The position numbers and the translations under genes were made by a program. A stretch of DNA of 64,000 nucleotides, from positions 4,774,001 through 4,838,000 of the forward strand of contig JANFAH010000002.1 in NCBI GenBank assembly GCA_024663395.1, read 5' to 3'. The notes under the pieces are model-generated. The model was not told the DNA's origin. It did not search any database and saw only the letters and a program-made list of their open reading frames with translations. Position 1 is the first letter of the stretch, and the number at the start of each line of letters is the position of its first letter. The stretch is from Pisolithus tinctorius (Eukaryota; Basidiomycota; Agaricomycetes; Boletales; Pisolithaceae). Positions 54,950-64,000 of this stretch are shown here, piece by piece.

Positions 54950-56595
54950 ATGGCTGACAAGTCAGGTGTATCTGGGAACCTGATCAGTGGGGACCCTCCT
55001 GATGCTGCAGACAATGAGAACGATGAAAGGTGCATCAACATCAATGATGACCACTATCAACACCACAAACTTCTCATTCTTATCCTCATCCACCATCACC
55101 TCCAACTCTTATCCCTGTTACTCATGTTGGCAGATACTCTACAGGCCATCACGGAAGCGACATGGCATGCTGACCCGATCCCATACCACATGTCGATCCT
55201 GACTGGGAGTGGGTGGGCAGCTGAATTGTTGAATGGCCATCCCAAGCGAATCTGTACAGAGCTCGTGGTTCACAAGCACATATTTGACATCTTATTGTGG
55301 GAGCTCCAACAACATGGAATCGGTCCTTCCAAACACGTCATGCTCGAAGAGCAACTCACAATCTTTCTATATACCTCTGTCACTGGTTTGTCCATCAGAC
55401 ATGTAGGTGAATGTTTTCAAAGGTTGAATGGCATGATCTCCAAGTAAGTCTCACTGCAAGCATTTCACAATTTTTCATGACCAAACATGCTGAAAAAATT
55501 GAAGGAAGAGATACCATGTTATAATGGATGTTTTCACAGACAAAATCCAGGACATGCAAAGAAAATAAATTATTATTTTTGGATTTTTTGTTTGAAAACA
55601 TCCAAAATAACATTGTATCTCTTCTTTCAATGTTTTCAACATGTTCTGTTATGAAAAATTGTGAAATGCTTGCAGTGTCTTTGACTGTGCCATTTTCGGT
55701 GGATTAATCATCGTTCCAGGTACTTCAAAAAAATTCTGTTTGCATTCTCATCTCGTGATATATACAGCAAGTATGTACGATTGCCATGCAGTGATGCCCC
55801 CATCCACCCAACTATTCACAATAACCCCAAATTTTTCCCATTTTTTGCCAACACTATTGGTGCAATCGACAGGACGCACATTGCATGTGCTCCCAGTTCA
55901 GAGGAAAGGGATGCGATGTGAAATCGCAAAGGTTTCACCTCCCAGAATTGCCTGCTCTGCTGCGATTTTGATATGCACTTCACATATGTCCTTAGCGGGT
56001 GGGAGGGATCTGCAGCTGACTCGTTGGTCTATCACAATGCGTGGCTGAGTGATCTCGCTATTCTGGATGGCAAGTACTACCTTGCTGATGCAGGGTTCCC
56101 CAATTGCCCCCAACTCCTAACTCCATTCCAAGGGCAACAATACCATCTTGCAGAATGGGGCCACGCACACATATGGTAAGTATCACTATTGGTGTTTTTA
56201 TTTACTTATAATTCATTGGAATTTACAGACCAGTAAATGCTGAGGAATGCTACAACCTTCGCCACATGCAGCTTCAAAACATGATCAAATGGATAATCAG
56301 AGTCATCAAACGGCACTTCTGAATTCTTGTCATGCCTCCAGAGTATGGCATGGACATCCAGGCCCATATCCCTCCTGCTTTGTGTTGCATTCACAACATC
56401 ATCCACATGTACGATCCGTTGGAATTAGACAACATCAAAGGCTTCGTACCACCTCCACCACTGGACGAGTCGGAAGAGGTGATCGGCATGATCACTGATG
56501 GCGTTCCAACTGCCGCAGAATGCCTTTGGATGTCGGAGAGGCAGGGTGCAATCACACAAAGCATTTGGAATAGTTACATTGCCAAACAAGTATGA
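54950..56595 (+). pseudogene. PIF/Harbinger transposase (DDE_4 type), broken
   Basis: Exons 54950-55443, 55720-56175 and 56229-56595. Recognisable motifs are TIGAIDRTHIACAPSS (first Asp), NRKGFTSQNCLLCCDFDM, YVLSGWEGSAADSLV (second Asp), YYLADAGFPNCPQLLTPF, YHLAEW, NLRHMQLQNM and VMPPEYGMDIQAHIPPAL. The usual R-N-V-I-E-R position reads NMIKW, so the catalytic Glu is lost. A TGA is created across the second splice junction (56174-56175 plus 56229) where Arg is expected, and another lies at 56320-56322. Intron 1 (55444-55719) holds a MITE-like element. Harbinger transposases cut and paste DNA in the nucleus; this copy is inactive. Confidence 0.88.
55452..55677. mobile_element. MITE-like element with about 90-bp terminal inverted repeats
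   Basis: CACTGCAAGCATTTCACAAT at 55452 is mirrored by ATTGTGAAATGCTTGCAGTG ending at 55677. The arms match for roughly 90 bases with scattered mismatches and leave a short AT-rich loop. TCT lies on both sides (55449-55451 and 55678-55680), a possible 3-bp duplication. The element makes up most of the 276-base Harbinger intron. Confidence 0.75.
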
Positions 56596-56779
56596 AGGGG
56601 AGAGTTCATCACAGATTAGCATTTATATACCATCATTTCCATCTACATTACGCTACCCATATGATCCAAAATGCATTTCTTTTTGAGTCTCCAGAGGTAG
56701 ACTTTGAGAACTGAAATGCGGATGATATTGCAACAAACATAAAGGTAAAAATGAACACTACAAGCTGCAAGTACAACAA

Positions 56780-57015
56780 TTATTGCAAATGTCTCCCAAT
56801 CTCATTGAGCTTCGCCTCAAGCCACACATGCCAAACTGTAGCCATATGGTCAGGATCACTAGCAAATGATAAATACAGACTGGCATGGGCAACATTTCCC
56901 TCGAAGTGATTTGCAATCCTGACAATGTCAGCTGGCGAGACCTTATCCTCAGCCTCATATAACATTTGGAGCAGGCACATCTGTCATCAATATCTGTCAA
57001 ACATAATCTGTACAT
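56780..57015 (-). CDS. Probable second Harbinger protein (Myb/SANT-like), C-terminal fragment
   Basis: Minus-strand frame with DKVSPADIVRIANHFEGN and HMATVWHVWLEAKLNEIG. The position next to the transposase and the helical Trp-containing tail recall the accessory protein of Harbinger elements. No N-terminal Myb domain is visible. The start lies beyond a stop near 56981 or in a lost exon. Weak assignment. Confidence 0.35.
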
Positions 57016-57079
57016 CGAAGTGTCTGGTCACAATTTTCTAGGTGTCAGGCTCATGTCACTGTCAATGCAATCCTGATTG

Positions 57080-57460
57080 TGTCTACAGGGTGGCCATGTA
57101 TAGCCAGTACTGGCACTGAATTACTACTGCAGGAAATGACAATATGTGATGTCATCATAATAAAAGATTTAGCCCCTGATTGTGTCATCATGACAGCATG
57201 TCTACCTTATCAGAAGGTGGAGACATGCATGAGAAAAACACAAAATACTTAGAACAACACCATTGTTTATGCAAATTGTCACTTTGCCACAGTTGGATGG
57301 AGATTACCCTTACCTGCTTGGGGAATTCCCTATCCACTTGGAGAATCTCTACAGTTGTATGGAGATTCCCCACACTTACAGGGAGATTCCCCACACATGC
57401 TTGGAAATTCTCCCAACCCACTTGGAGAATCTCCACATGTAAGGGTTGTTAAGAGATTTC
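57080..57460. repeat. Interspersed repeat, diverged copy of the inverted-repeat arm
   Basis: TATAGCCAGTACTGGCACTG, ATCATAATAAAAG, TTATCAGAAGGTGGA and GCATGAGAAAAACACAAAAT match with differences the sequence at 61420-61690. It ends with several TGGAGATTCTCC/GGAGAATCTCC phrases (57300-57440). Confidence 0.75.
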
Positions 57461-57954
57461 TCAAGCTCACTCATGTGAAGAGAGCCATATGGTATTTGCA
57501 CAGTAAGACATAAAGAAAAGATTATCTATATGACACTGTGAGACATGCTTTATATATGAGCAGGGTGTGTGATACAAAGTATCACATGCCAGTAGTGATA
57601 ACTACCATTCTAGGGTATGACCCCTAACACCCTCCCTGGTAGAGCTGGCACAGGATCAAAAAGGAAAAGGAAAAAGTGGAAGACATATGCAAGGATTGAT
57701 CCTTGCAATTTTCAATAGTTGAGGGTGAGGCCTCAGAATTCTATACAGAAGGAGGTGTTGAACCCTGTTCTTCTGAACTCAAGGGAGAGTTGGATCTCCA
57801 GAGGGAATACTCCCTCACATTTGTGACCTGTTTTCATCCTCAAACAGGTTGTCAACCATTCTTCCCTCCTTGGGCTCAGAATCTTTTACAGGAGGACTTT
57901 CCCTGGTAGTGTGGATGCTCCCCCATGAGGGCAGTGAGCAAGGTCATAAATAAA

Positions 57955-58575
57955 TGTGGAGCCATGGCAGGTGGTGGAAGCATTCTGACCATGTTCACTC
58001 CCACTGTTTTGGACTTGCATTCATAGTCTGTGAGTGGAGCCATGGCAGGTGGTGGAAGAATTCTGACCATTTTCACCCTTTTGAACTTGCTTTCATAGAT
58101 GGTGAGTGCAGCCATGGCAGGTGGTAGAAGCATTCTACCATGTTCACTCCCACCCTTTTGGACTTACATTCATAGGGAGTGAGTGGAGCCATGGCAAGTG
58201 GTTGAAGCATTCTGAGCATGTTCACTCCCATCCTTTTGGACTTGCATTCATAGTTTGTGAGTGGAGCCATGGCAGGTGGTTGAAGCATTCTGACTATGTT
58301 CGCTCCCACCCTTTTGGACATGCATTCATAGTCTGCAAGTGGAGCCATGGCAGGTTTTGGAAGCATTCTACCATGCCCACTCCCACCCTTTTGGATTTGC
58401 ATTCATAATCTGTGAGTGGAGCTGTTACAGGTGGCAGAAACATTCTGCCCATGCTCACTCTCACCCATTTGGACTTGCATTCATAGTTTGTGAGTGGTGC
58501 CATGGCAGGTGGTGGAAGCATTCTGACCCTGTTCACTTTCACCCTTTTGGACTTGTATTCATAGGAAGTGAGTGG
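57955..58575. repeat. Tandem array, about 78-bp unit, eight copies
   Basis: Starting phrases GTGGAGCCATGGCAGGTGG occur near 57957, 58034, 58107, 58182, 58260, 58338, 58416 and 58494, spaced 73-78 bases. Each unit also has TTCACTCCCACCCTTTTGGA and TTGCATTCATAG. At 78 bases the unit keeps frames open on both strands; no protein is implied. Confidence 0.88.
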
Positions 58576-59690
58576 TGTTGTGGAATGTCATTGTTGGTGC
58601 ACTATCCTAACCCCATTTACTGCCAATGTGTGGCTGTGGGTTCATAGCTTGTGAGCAAATAATGGCAGGTCTTGCTGGATATGTGCTCACTACTTCTATA
58701 TCAAATCTGATGTGTTCTTGGTCATGTGATATGAGTTTTATTCAAAGTCATTGAGCATGTTGCTGATAATACACAAATAGATGGTGTAGTCAATTGATGT
58801 ATCCATTCCAAATTCACATTTCACAATATCTCAGGATGTAAGTCAACATTCACATGGAATTTCAATTTGACCCTCATACCTCTATTGCATCTATCAACAT
58901 GTTAATAATATCTTTCAGAATTATTTCCCATGCTAATATCTAGGGTAGAATGTGTATATTCATTTTTTACTGAATTCATATCATGATCACTGATAAGGTT
59001 TGTCACTTCAGGTAACCATTTTTCATAAGCATTTAGGCTGAATAGTTTCTCCAAACCATCCAGCCTAATAGCCTCCCAGACCAAGGTCTGCCCAGGGACA
59101 TCTGGTCATGTCCCAGGGCTATGCAGATTTTTAGGCCCTGGGACAGGTGGGATTTCCCACATAGCCATCCATTCAAATGCAATTATTTGGGATGTCCCAA
59201 GACTGCCTTGGGTGGCAGGGGTCCCGACTCCTGAAAGTGCAGCTTATATTAGCATTGAAATAGCTGCAGAAATCCTAGCCCCCTTGCTCCTCTGACAGGT
59301 TTAATCCACAAAGTATCCTTTGACCTATACATCCCCTCCCATCCCACCATGCATAGTAGTATACAATAGTACTTTTCATGTACATCTTTGCAATGTTGAT
59401 TCTGCTGTATTGGGACATCTCACTAGTTGCCAGGGGGATGACCCACCTGGGCCTCCACATTTGCCATGAAAATTGCAATAATAAATTCAATCAATTTGTG
59501 TCTATACTTCAAGCAATTTGTACTGTATGGAGGAAGAAGTAAATGGTTTCTGAACACTTGTGTGACAAGCCAATATCTCAAAGTCCCCCACATAGAACAT
59601 GGTGTTGGTCACCTTTGCAACACCATCTGCAGAGGGCAGAATGTCCCAGATGAGCCTCTGAGGTTGTCATGGGGCATTGTGCTGGTCTGC
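58576..59690. other. No supported gene
   Basis: AT-rich, no credible frame. Imperfect dyads CCAGGGACATCTGG and TGTCCCAGGGC/GCCCTGGGACA lie near 59092-59145. Confidence 0.4.
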
Positions 59691-59697
59691 AAAGGTA

Positions 59698-60240
59698 ACT
59701 TAGGAGGATGTGCCATCATAGCCCCCTGAGGCTGGGATGGGACATCCCACTGACTTTCATAAGGGGACTTGGGATGTGCCACAGCAGCCTATGAGGCTAC
59801 TTTGGGACATCCCACCCTCCCCTTTGCCAACCAGTGGGATGTCCCACAACAGCCTCTAAGGCTACATTGGGACATCCCACTGTTCCCTCTGCTTGGCAGA
59901 GGGATGTCCCACAACAGCCTCTAAGGCTGTGTTGGGATGTCCCACCCTCCCCTTTGGCAAGCAGTGGGATGTCCCACAACAGCCTCTAAGCCTACATTGG
60001 GACATCCCACCCTCCCCTTTGACAACCAGTGGGATGTCCCACAACAGCCTCTAAGGCTATGTTGGGATGTCCCACCCTCCCCTTTGGCAAGCAGTGGGAT
60101 GTCCCACAACAGCCTCTAAGCCTACATTGGGACATCCCACCCTCCCCTTTGACAACCAGTGGGATGTCCCACAACAGCCTCTAAGGTTATATTGGGACAT
60201 CCCACCCCCCCCTCTGGCAACCAGAGGGATGTCCCAAGGC
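59698..60240. repeat. Left outer arm of an inverted repeat; 65-bp tandem units
   Basis: Units of 65 bp contain GGGATGTCCCACAACAGCCT and TTGGGACATCCCACCCTCCC, so each unit carries two mutually complementary 10-mers (GGGATGTCCC and GGGACATCCC). The block 59698-60180 is the reverse complement of 61910-62392 (paired positions sum to 122090). Confidence 0.85.
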
Positions 60241-60305
60241 AGCCTCTAAGGTGTTGAAGTAGTAATCTGCACCAATCCTACAAGCACCATAGAGAATCCA
60301 ATGCA

Positions 60306-60395
60306 AGGTAGCTCCATGGTCAGAGCAGCTGCTTGACACTGAGAGGGCCCTGGCTCAATGCTAGCTCTGGTCACATTTTCATCAGGTTAGGAGCT
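60306..60395 (+). repeat. tRNA-derived SINE-like unit 1
   Basis: GGTAGCTCCATGGTCAGAGC resembles a Pol III A box region and GGCTCAATGCTAG, 45 bases later, a B box. It is followed by CTCTGGTCACATTTTCATCA, a tail shared with unit 2 at 60722. It lies in the left-only segment of the inverted repeat. Confidence 0.5.
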
Positions 60396-60721
60396 GCAGC
60401 TGGAACCCATGCATGCTCAGTACAATGGGTCATGCAGCATCCTTAGTAAGTCCAGATCATGTGAGTTACATGGACACAAGGTGACTGATAGTAGGCCTCC
60501 TGGAAACACAGCAGTAAATCCTGATCCATCACATGACACAAGGTCAAAAGGCAATCAGACCATTTGCATGACCCTAGGGGGTGTGCACTGTTTTTGCACT
60601 GCAAAAGTGGCCAGATGAAGGGACCACATTGGAGATGGTGCATTCTGTGCATTAACTTCATGGAGATCTGTTCCCACAGTGCTAGTCTAAGCCCCCAAGC
60701 TACTGACACTAGTACCCAGAC

Positions 60722-60802
60722 CATATGGCTCAGTGGTTGCAGCACCTGGTAAACACCTGGGAGGTCACTGGTTCAATCTTAGGACTGGTCACATTTTCCT
60801 CA
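60722..60802 (+). repeat. tRNA-derived SINE-like unit 2
   Basis: ATGGCTCAGTGGTTGCAGC (A box type) and GGTCACTGGTTCAATCTTAG (B box GGTTCAATC) with tRNA-like spacing, followed by GACTGGTCACATTTTCCTCA. Two diverged copies with the same tail argue for a SINE family and against a decayed single tRNA gene. Confidence 0.55.
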
Positions 60803-60807
60803 TAAGG

Positions 60808-62033
60808 CTACTTTGGGACATCCCTCCCCCCCCTCTGGCAAGCAGTGGGATGTCCCACAACAGCCTCTAAGGCTACATTGGGACATCCCACCCTCCCCTT
60901 TGCCAACCAGTGGGATGTCCCACAACAGCCTCTAAGGCTAAGTTGGGACATCCCACCCCCCTGTCTGGCAAGATGTCCCACAACACCCTCTACATAACAC
61001 AAGGCCAAAATGCTATCAGATCATTTGCATGACCATAGGAGGCATGCACCCTTGTTGCACTCCAAAAATTCCCAGATTGAAGGACCATGTTGGAAATGGT
61101 GTATTCCATGCACTGCACTCCATATAGTCTTGTTCCCACATCACTGGTTTATGCCCCATGCTAGTGGAGAATCTCCAAGTGAGTTGGGAGAATCTCCAAG
61201 CAGGTATAGGGAATCTCCATCTAACTGTGGAGAAGTGACATTTAGCATAAACAATTGTGTTTTTCCAAGTATTTTGTGTTTTTCTCATGCAAAATTCCAC
61301 TTTCTGATAAGATAAGCATATGGTCATGATTGTACAATCAGGGGCTACAACTTTTATTATGGTCAAAAATGCGCACTACCAAAGTGTAGCATAGCCTACA
61401 CTACACAATGCTAATAACTACTATAGCCAGTACTGGTACTGCATTACCACCCCAGGAAGTGTCAATGGAGTGAGGTCATCATAATAAAAGTTGTAGCCCC
61501 TGATTGTACAATCATGACCATATGCTTATCTTATCAGAAAGTGGAATTTTGCATGAGAAAAACACAAAATACTTGGAAAAACACAATTGTTTATGCTAAA
61601 TGTCACTTCTCCACAGTTAGATGGAGATTCCCTATACCTGCTTGGAGATTCTCCCAACTCACTTGGAGATTCTCCACTAGCATGGGGCATAAACCAGTGA
61701 TGTGGGAACAAGACTATATGGAGTGCAGTGCATGGAATACACCATTTCCAACATGGTCCTTCAATCTGGGAATTTTTGGAGTGCAACAAGGGTGCATGCC
61801 TCCTATGGTCATGCAAATGATCTGATAGCATTTTGGCCTTGTGTTATGTAGAGGGTGTTGTGGGACATCTTGCCAGACAGGGGGGTGGGATGTCCCAACT
61901 TAGCCTTAGAGGCTGTTGTGGGACATCCCACTGGTTGTCAAAGGGGAGGGTGGGATGTCCCAATGTAGGCTTAGAGGCTGTTGTGGGACATCCCACTGCT
62001 TGCCAAAGGGGAGGGTGGGACATCCCAACATAG
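60808..62033. repeat. Large palindrome, about 553-bp arms, 120-bp loop
   Basis: 60808-61360 and 61481-62033 are reverse complements with constant pairing (positions sum to 122841) and only scattered differences, mainly in the outer tandem units. The inner part contains ATAATAAAAGTTGTAGCCCC and TTATCAGAAAGTGGAATTTT; the outer part is the 65-bp tandem unit. No inverted-repeat transposon termini or target duplication is evident. Confidence 0.9.
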
Positions 62034-62392
62034 CCTTAGAGGCTGTTGTGGGACATCCCACTGGTTGTCAAAGGGGAGGGTGGGATGTCCCAATGTAGGC
62101 TTAGAGGCTGTTGTGGGACATCCCACTGCTTGCCAAAGGGGAGGGTGGGACATCCCAACACAGCCTTAGAGGCTGTTGTGGGACATCCCTCTGCCAAGCA
62201 GAGGGAACAGTGGGATGTCCCAATGTAGCCTTAGAGGCTGTTGTGGGACATCCCACTGGTTGGCAAAGGGGAGGGTGGGATGTCCCAAAGTAGCCTCATA
62301 GGCTGCTGTGGCACATCCCAAGTCCCCTTATGAAAGTCAGTGGGATGTCCCATCCCAGCCTCAGGGGGCTATGATGGCACATCCTCCTAAGT
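61910..62392. repeat. Right outer arm of the inverted repeat
   Basis: Reverse complement of 59698-60180. The match runs exactly to 62392, where the LTR of Gypsy B begins, so Gypsy B inserted into this arm. The left side carries 751 extra bases between the inner and outer blocks. Confidence 0.88.
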
Positions 62393-63106
62393 TGTCATGA
62401 CCGTGCGTTCATTATAAGTCCCTACACACTCCACACCCTACTCTGCCGGTCATTCACTCACTCCGCACCAACTCTGCCCGACTTCTGTTGGTTGCGAACC
62501 ATCTCCACTCTGACTGCTGTCGGACTTGTGTTTCTCTCCTACCGGACCGAGCAGACCATTCTCTGAGGGGTCATGTGACTACCTTCGCAGTCAGGTACTC
62601 CGCAGCACACTCAGCGCATGGTCCAGCGCCTGGACTGTTTCCTTTTCTGGATGTTCTGTGTTACCCGTTCGTATGTCCTCCGTCTACCCTTCATTCGTCA
62701 TCCAGGAAATTTTACTTGAAAATTTATGAGTCTCCGTATGTCAGTTCCGATTCCGGTTACTGTACCTCCGTAGCAGTATAAGAGCTTGTACTGTACTCCA
62801 CTGTTCTTCAGTACGAATATCAACTTAGTTCCTACTCCCTCTGATTCCGTCTTCTGCCTGTCGGAGTTATCTCCGACTCTCCGTCTGTACTCTCCCTCTG
62901 AAATACGAGGGCTGAGATCATGCAAGGGGGTAGCGCACGAGCTAAACCTGACGCCCTCACTCCGCCCCGCCTTTGTCTCGGCAGTCTTCATTCCTGCCGA
63001 CACTCCACTAGTTGGAGTTCTGTTTCTGTGTGTCGGACTTGCTTCCGGACCCTCCTCTAGACCTTGTTTAGCGTCGGAGTTGGTCGGAGTAGGCCCGGAC
63101 TTGACA
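62393..63106 (+). repeat. Gypsy B 5' LTR (714 bp)
   Basis: TGTCATGACCGTGCG to GGCCCGGACTTGACA. A TATAAG lies at 62777-62782. Unlike LTR A it holds no conserved long ATG frame. The sequence just after it (GTATATTCATACTCGCAC) does not begin with TGG, so the primer is not obvious. Confidence 0.9.
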
Positions 63107-63167
63107 GTATATTCATACTCGCACTTGTACGATCTCCTTTTCTGTCTCCCAAAAAACTTACGCCATT

Positions 63168-64000
63168 ATGAGAACTCGAGCTCAATCCCAGAGAGAGGTC
63201 GCTGAGAACCTCACTGTAGCACTAGCTAATCCGCATCGACTCCCTTCCGTCGTTGAACAATTCCAGTCTTTCTCCGCTCGACGCCGCTCTCACGCTGAAG
63301 GCGAAAGCACTTCGCAAGCTGGTCGCTCCGACCTCCACCCAACAACTTTCCATACTCCATCTCCTCGTAACCGAGATGATGGACCCGACCCCGACCCTGA
63401 CTATCCTGATGGTGATCCCGACGGCGGGGGCAGTGGTGACGGGGATGTCCCCGAAGACCTGGCTGAGCCGCCAGAGGATCCCCTCGTAGCTCTTGCTAGA
63501 GCTGTCCATGCACTTGCGCGGTCTAGTTTGCGCACTGGGGACTCTGCTCCGAAAACCAAAGTCCGCAAGCCTGACACCTTCAACGGCTCCGACCCCAAGA
63601 AGCTCCGCAAGTTCCTCGTTCAATGCGAGCTGAACTTCCAAGACCGCCCTCGCGCATTCCGCTCCGACAGAGCTAAAGTTACCTTCGCTCAATCCTATCT
63701 CAAGGGTATGGCTCTGGCTTGGTTCGAGCCAGATCTACTAAACCCCGACAACTATGACCGCCCGCTCTGGATGGACGACTATCACAAGTTCTTACAAGAG
63801 CTCACAACTAACTTCAGTCCACATGATGCCATAGCGGATGCCGTCCAACAACTTGAGAACCTCACCATGAAGGATGGTTCTCGAATTGCCAAATACGTCA
63901 TGGAGTTCAATCGCTGGGCTTCACAGGTCAAGGACTACGGTGTCGGTGCACTCCGTCACCGCTTCTATAGCGGACTCCCAGACCGCATCAAAGACAAGAT
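63168..64000 (+). CDS. Gypsy B Gag (partial at window end)
   Basis: ATG 63168 opens 277 codons without a stop to the window edge: MRTRAQSQREVAENL, an acidic Asp/Pro/Gly-rich linker (about residues 60-110), then the retrotransposon Gag core KPDTFNGSDPKKLRKFLVQC, FAQSYLKGMALAWFEPDLL, LQELTTNFSPHDAIADAVQQ and VMEFNRWASQVKDYG, ending at LPDRIKDK. This matches the capsid of fungal Ty3/Gypsy elements. No stop or frameshift is seen, in contrast to the solo and decayed elements nearby. Confidence 0.92.
   Translation, partial: MRTRAQSQREVAENLTVALANPHRLPSVVEQFQSFSARRRSHAEGESTSQAGRSDLHPTTFHTPSPRNRDDGPDPDPDYPDGDPDGGGSGDGDVPEDLAEPPEDPLVALARAVHALARSSLRTGDSAPKTKVRKPDTFNGSDPKKLRKFLVQCELNFQDRPRAFRSDRAKVTFAQSYLKGMALAWFEPDLLNPDNYDRPLWMDDYHKFLQELTTNFSPHDAIADAVQQLENLTMKDGSRIAKYVMEFNRWASQVKDYGVGALRHRFYSGLPDRIKDK

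Larger units (their letters stand above)
62393..64000 (+). mobile_element. Gypsy family B element, 5' part (runs off the window)
   Basis: An LTR of 714 bp (62393-63106) is followed by a leader and gag. The upstream five bases are TAAGT; the partner duplication lies outside the window. Two solo LTRs of the same family lie inverted at 18459 and 19393. Confidence 0.9.

Noticed and set aside
59797..62293. Many 60-residue Gly/His/Cys/Trp-containing ORFs
   Set aside because: They are the 65-bp tandem unit read in successive frames on both arms of the inverted repeat.
62393..63106. Conserved ORF within LTR B like that of LTR A
   Set aside because: Frames exist in the three copies but differ in start, stop and length, so nothing comparable is kept.

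Overview
The window reads as a repeat-dense stretch of a basidiomycete (Agaricomycete, mushroom-type) genome. The evidence is short GT-AG introns of about 50-75 bases, a fungal Bir1/survivin gene, a Plavaka-type transposase, a DUF6532-like gene, a PIF/Harbinger transposase and several LTR retrotransposon families. Identifications rest on motifs and remembered family patterns; no search was run.

Layout. Positions 1-1.7 kb hold the only ordinary host genes: the start of a minus-strand gene and a divergent four-exon BIR-domain gene sharing a 73-bp promoter. A decayed minus-strand gene follows (1.95-2.8 kb). From 3.2 to 13 kb lies a minus-strand Plavaka transposase gene split by a Copia element (3673-10446, TSD TTAGG); the Copia is itself split by an inverted solo LTR of Gypsy family A (7051-8866). 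From 13 to 15.8 kb are two decayed plus-strand genes, the second DUF6532-like. From 16.6 to 22.4 kb are minisatellites with 45-, 43- and 21-bp units and two inverted solo LTRs of Gypsy family B, the second holding a solo A LTR. From 22.9 to 32.2 kb lie four poorly known multi-exon genes of transposon-linked type. A gene with a Zn-cluster-like Cys motif (33.3-47.6 kb) is interrupted by a solo A LTR in an intron and by a complete, nearly intact 11.5-kb Gypsy A element (36054-47553). From 48.5 to 54.8 kb is a decayed minus-strand Gypsy (C) with another solo A LTR in the acidic tail of its pol. A broken Harbinger element with a MITE in its intron (54.9-57.0 kb) follows, then tandem arrays, tRNA-derived SINE-like units and a large imperfect inverted repeat (59.7-62.4 kb). 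The inverted repeat is cut by the 5' end of a Gypsy B element whose gag runs off the window.

Relative age can be read from the nesting. Family A LTRs sit inside Copia, LTR B, a Zn-cluster-like gene and Gypsy C, and nothing sits inside family A, so it is the youngest layer. Older elements carry many nonsense codons, nearly all TGA where Arg (CGA) is expected, the mark of CpG-to-TpG decay.

Most unusual signals: (i) a 159-codon ORF inside the family A LTR, the same length in all six copies and open in five; (ii) a roughly 24-28-bp palindrome repeated through the family A LTR, its gag-pro ORF and its pol ORF in different reading frames; (iii) 4-bp CG-rich target duplications at family A insertions.
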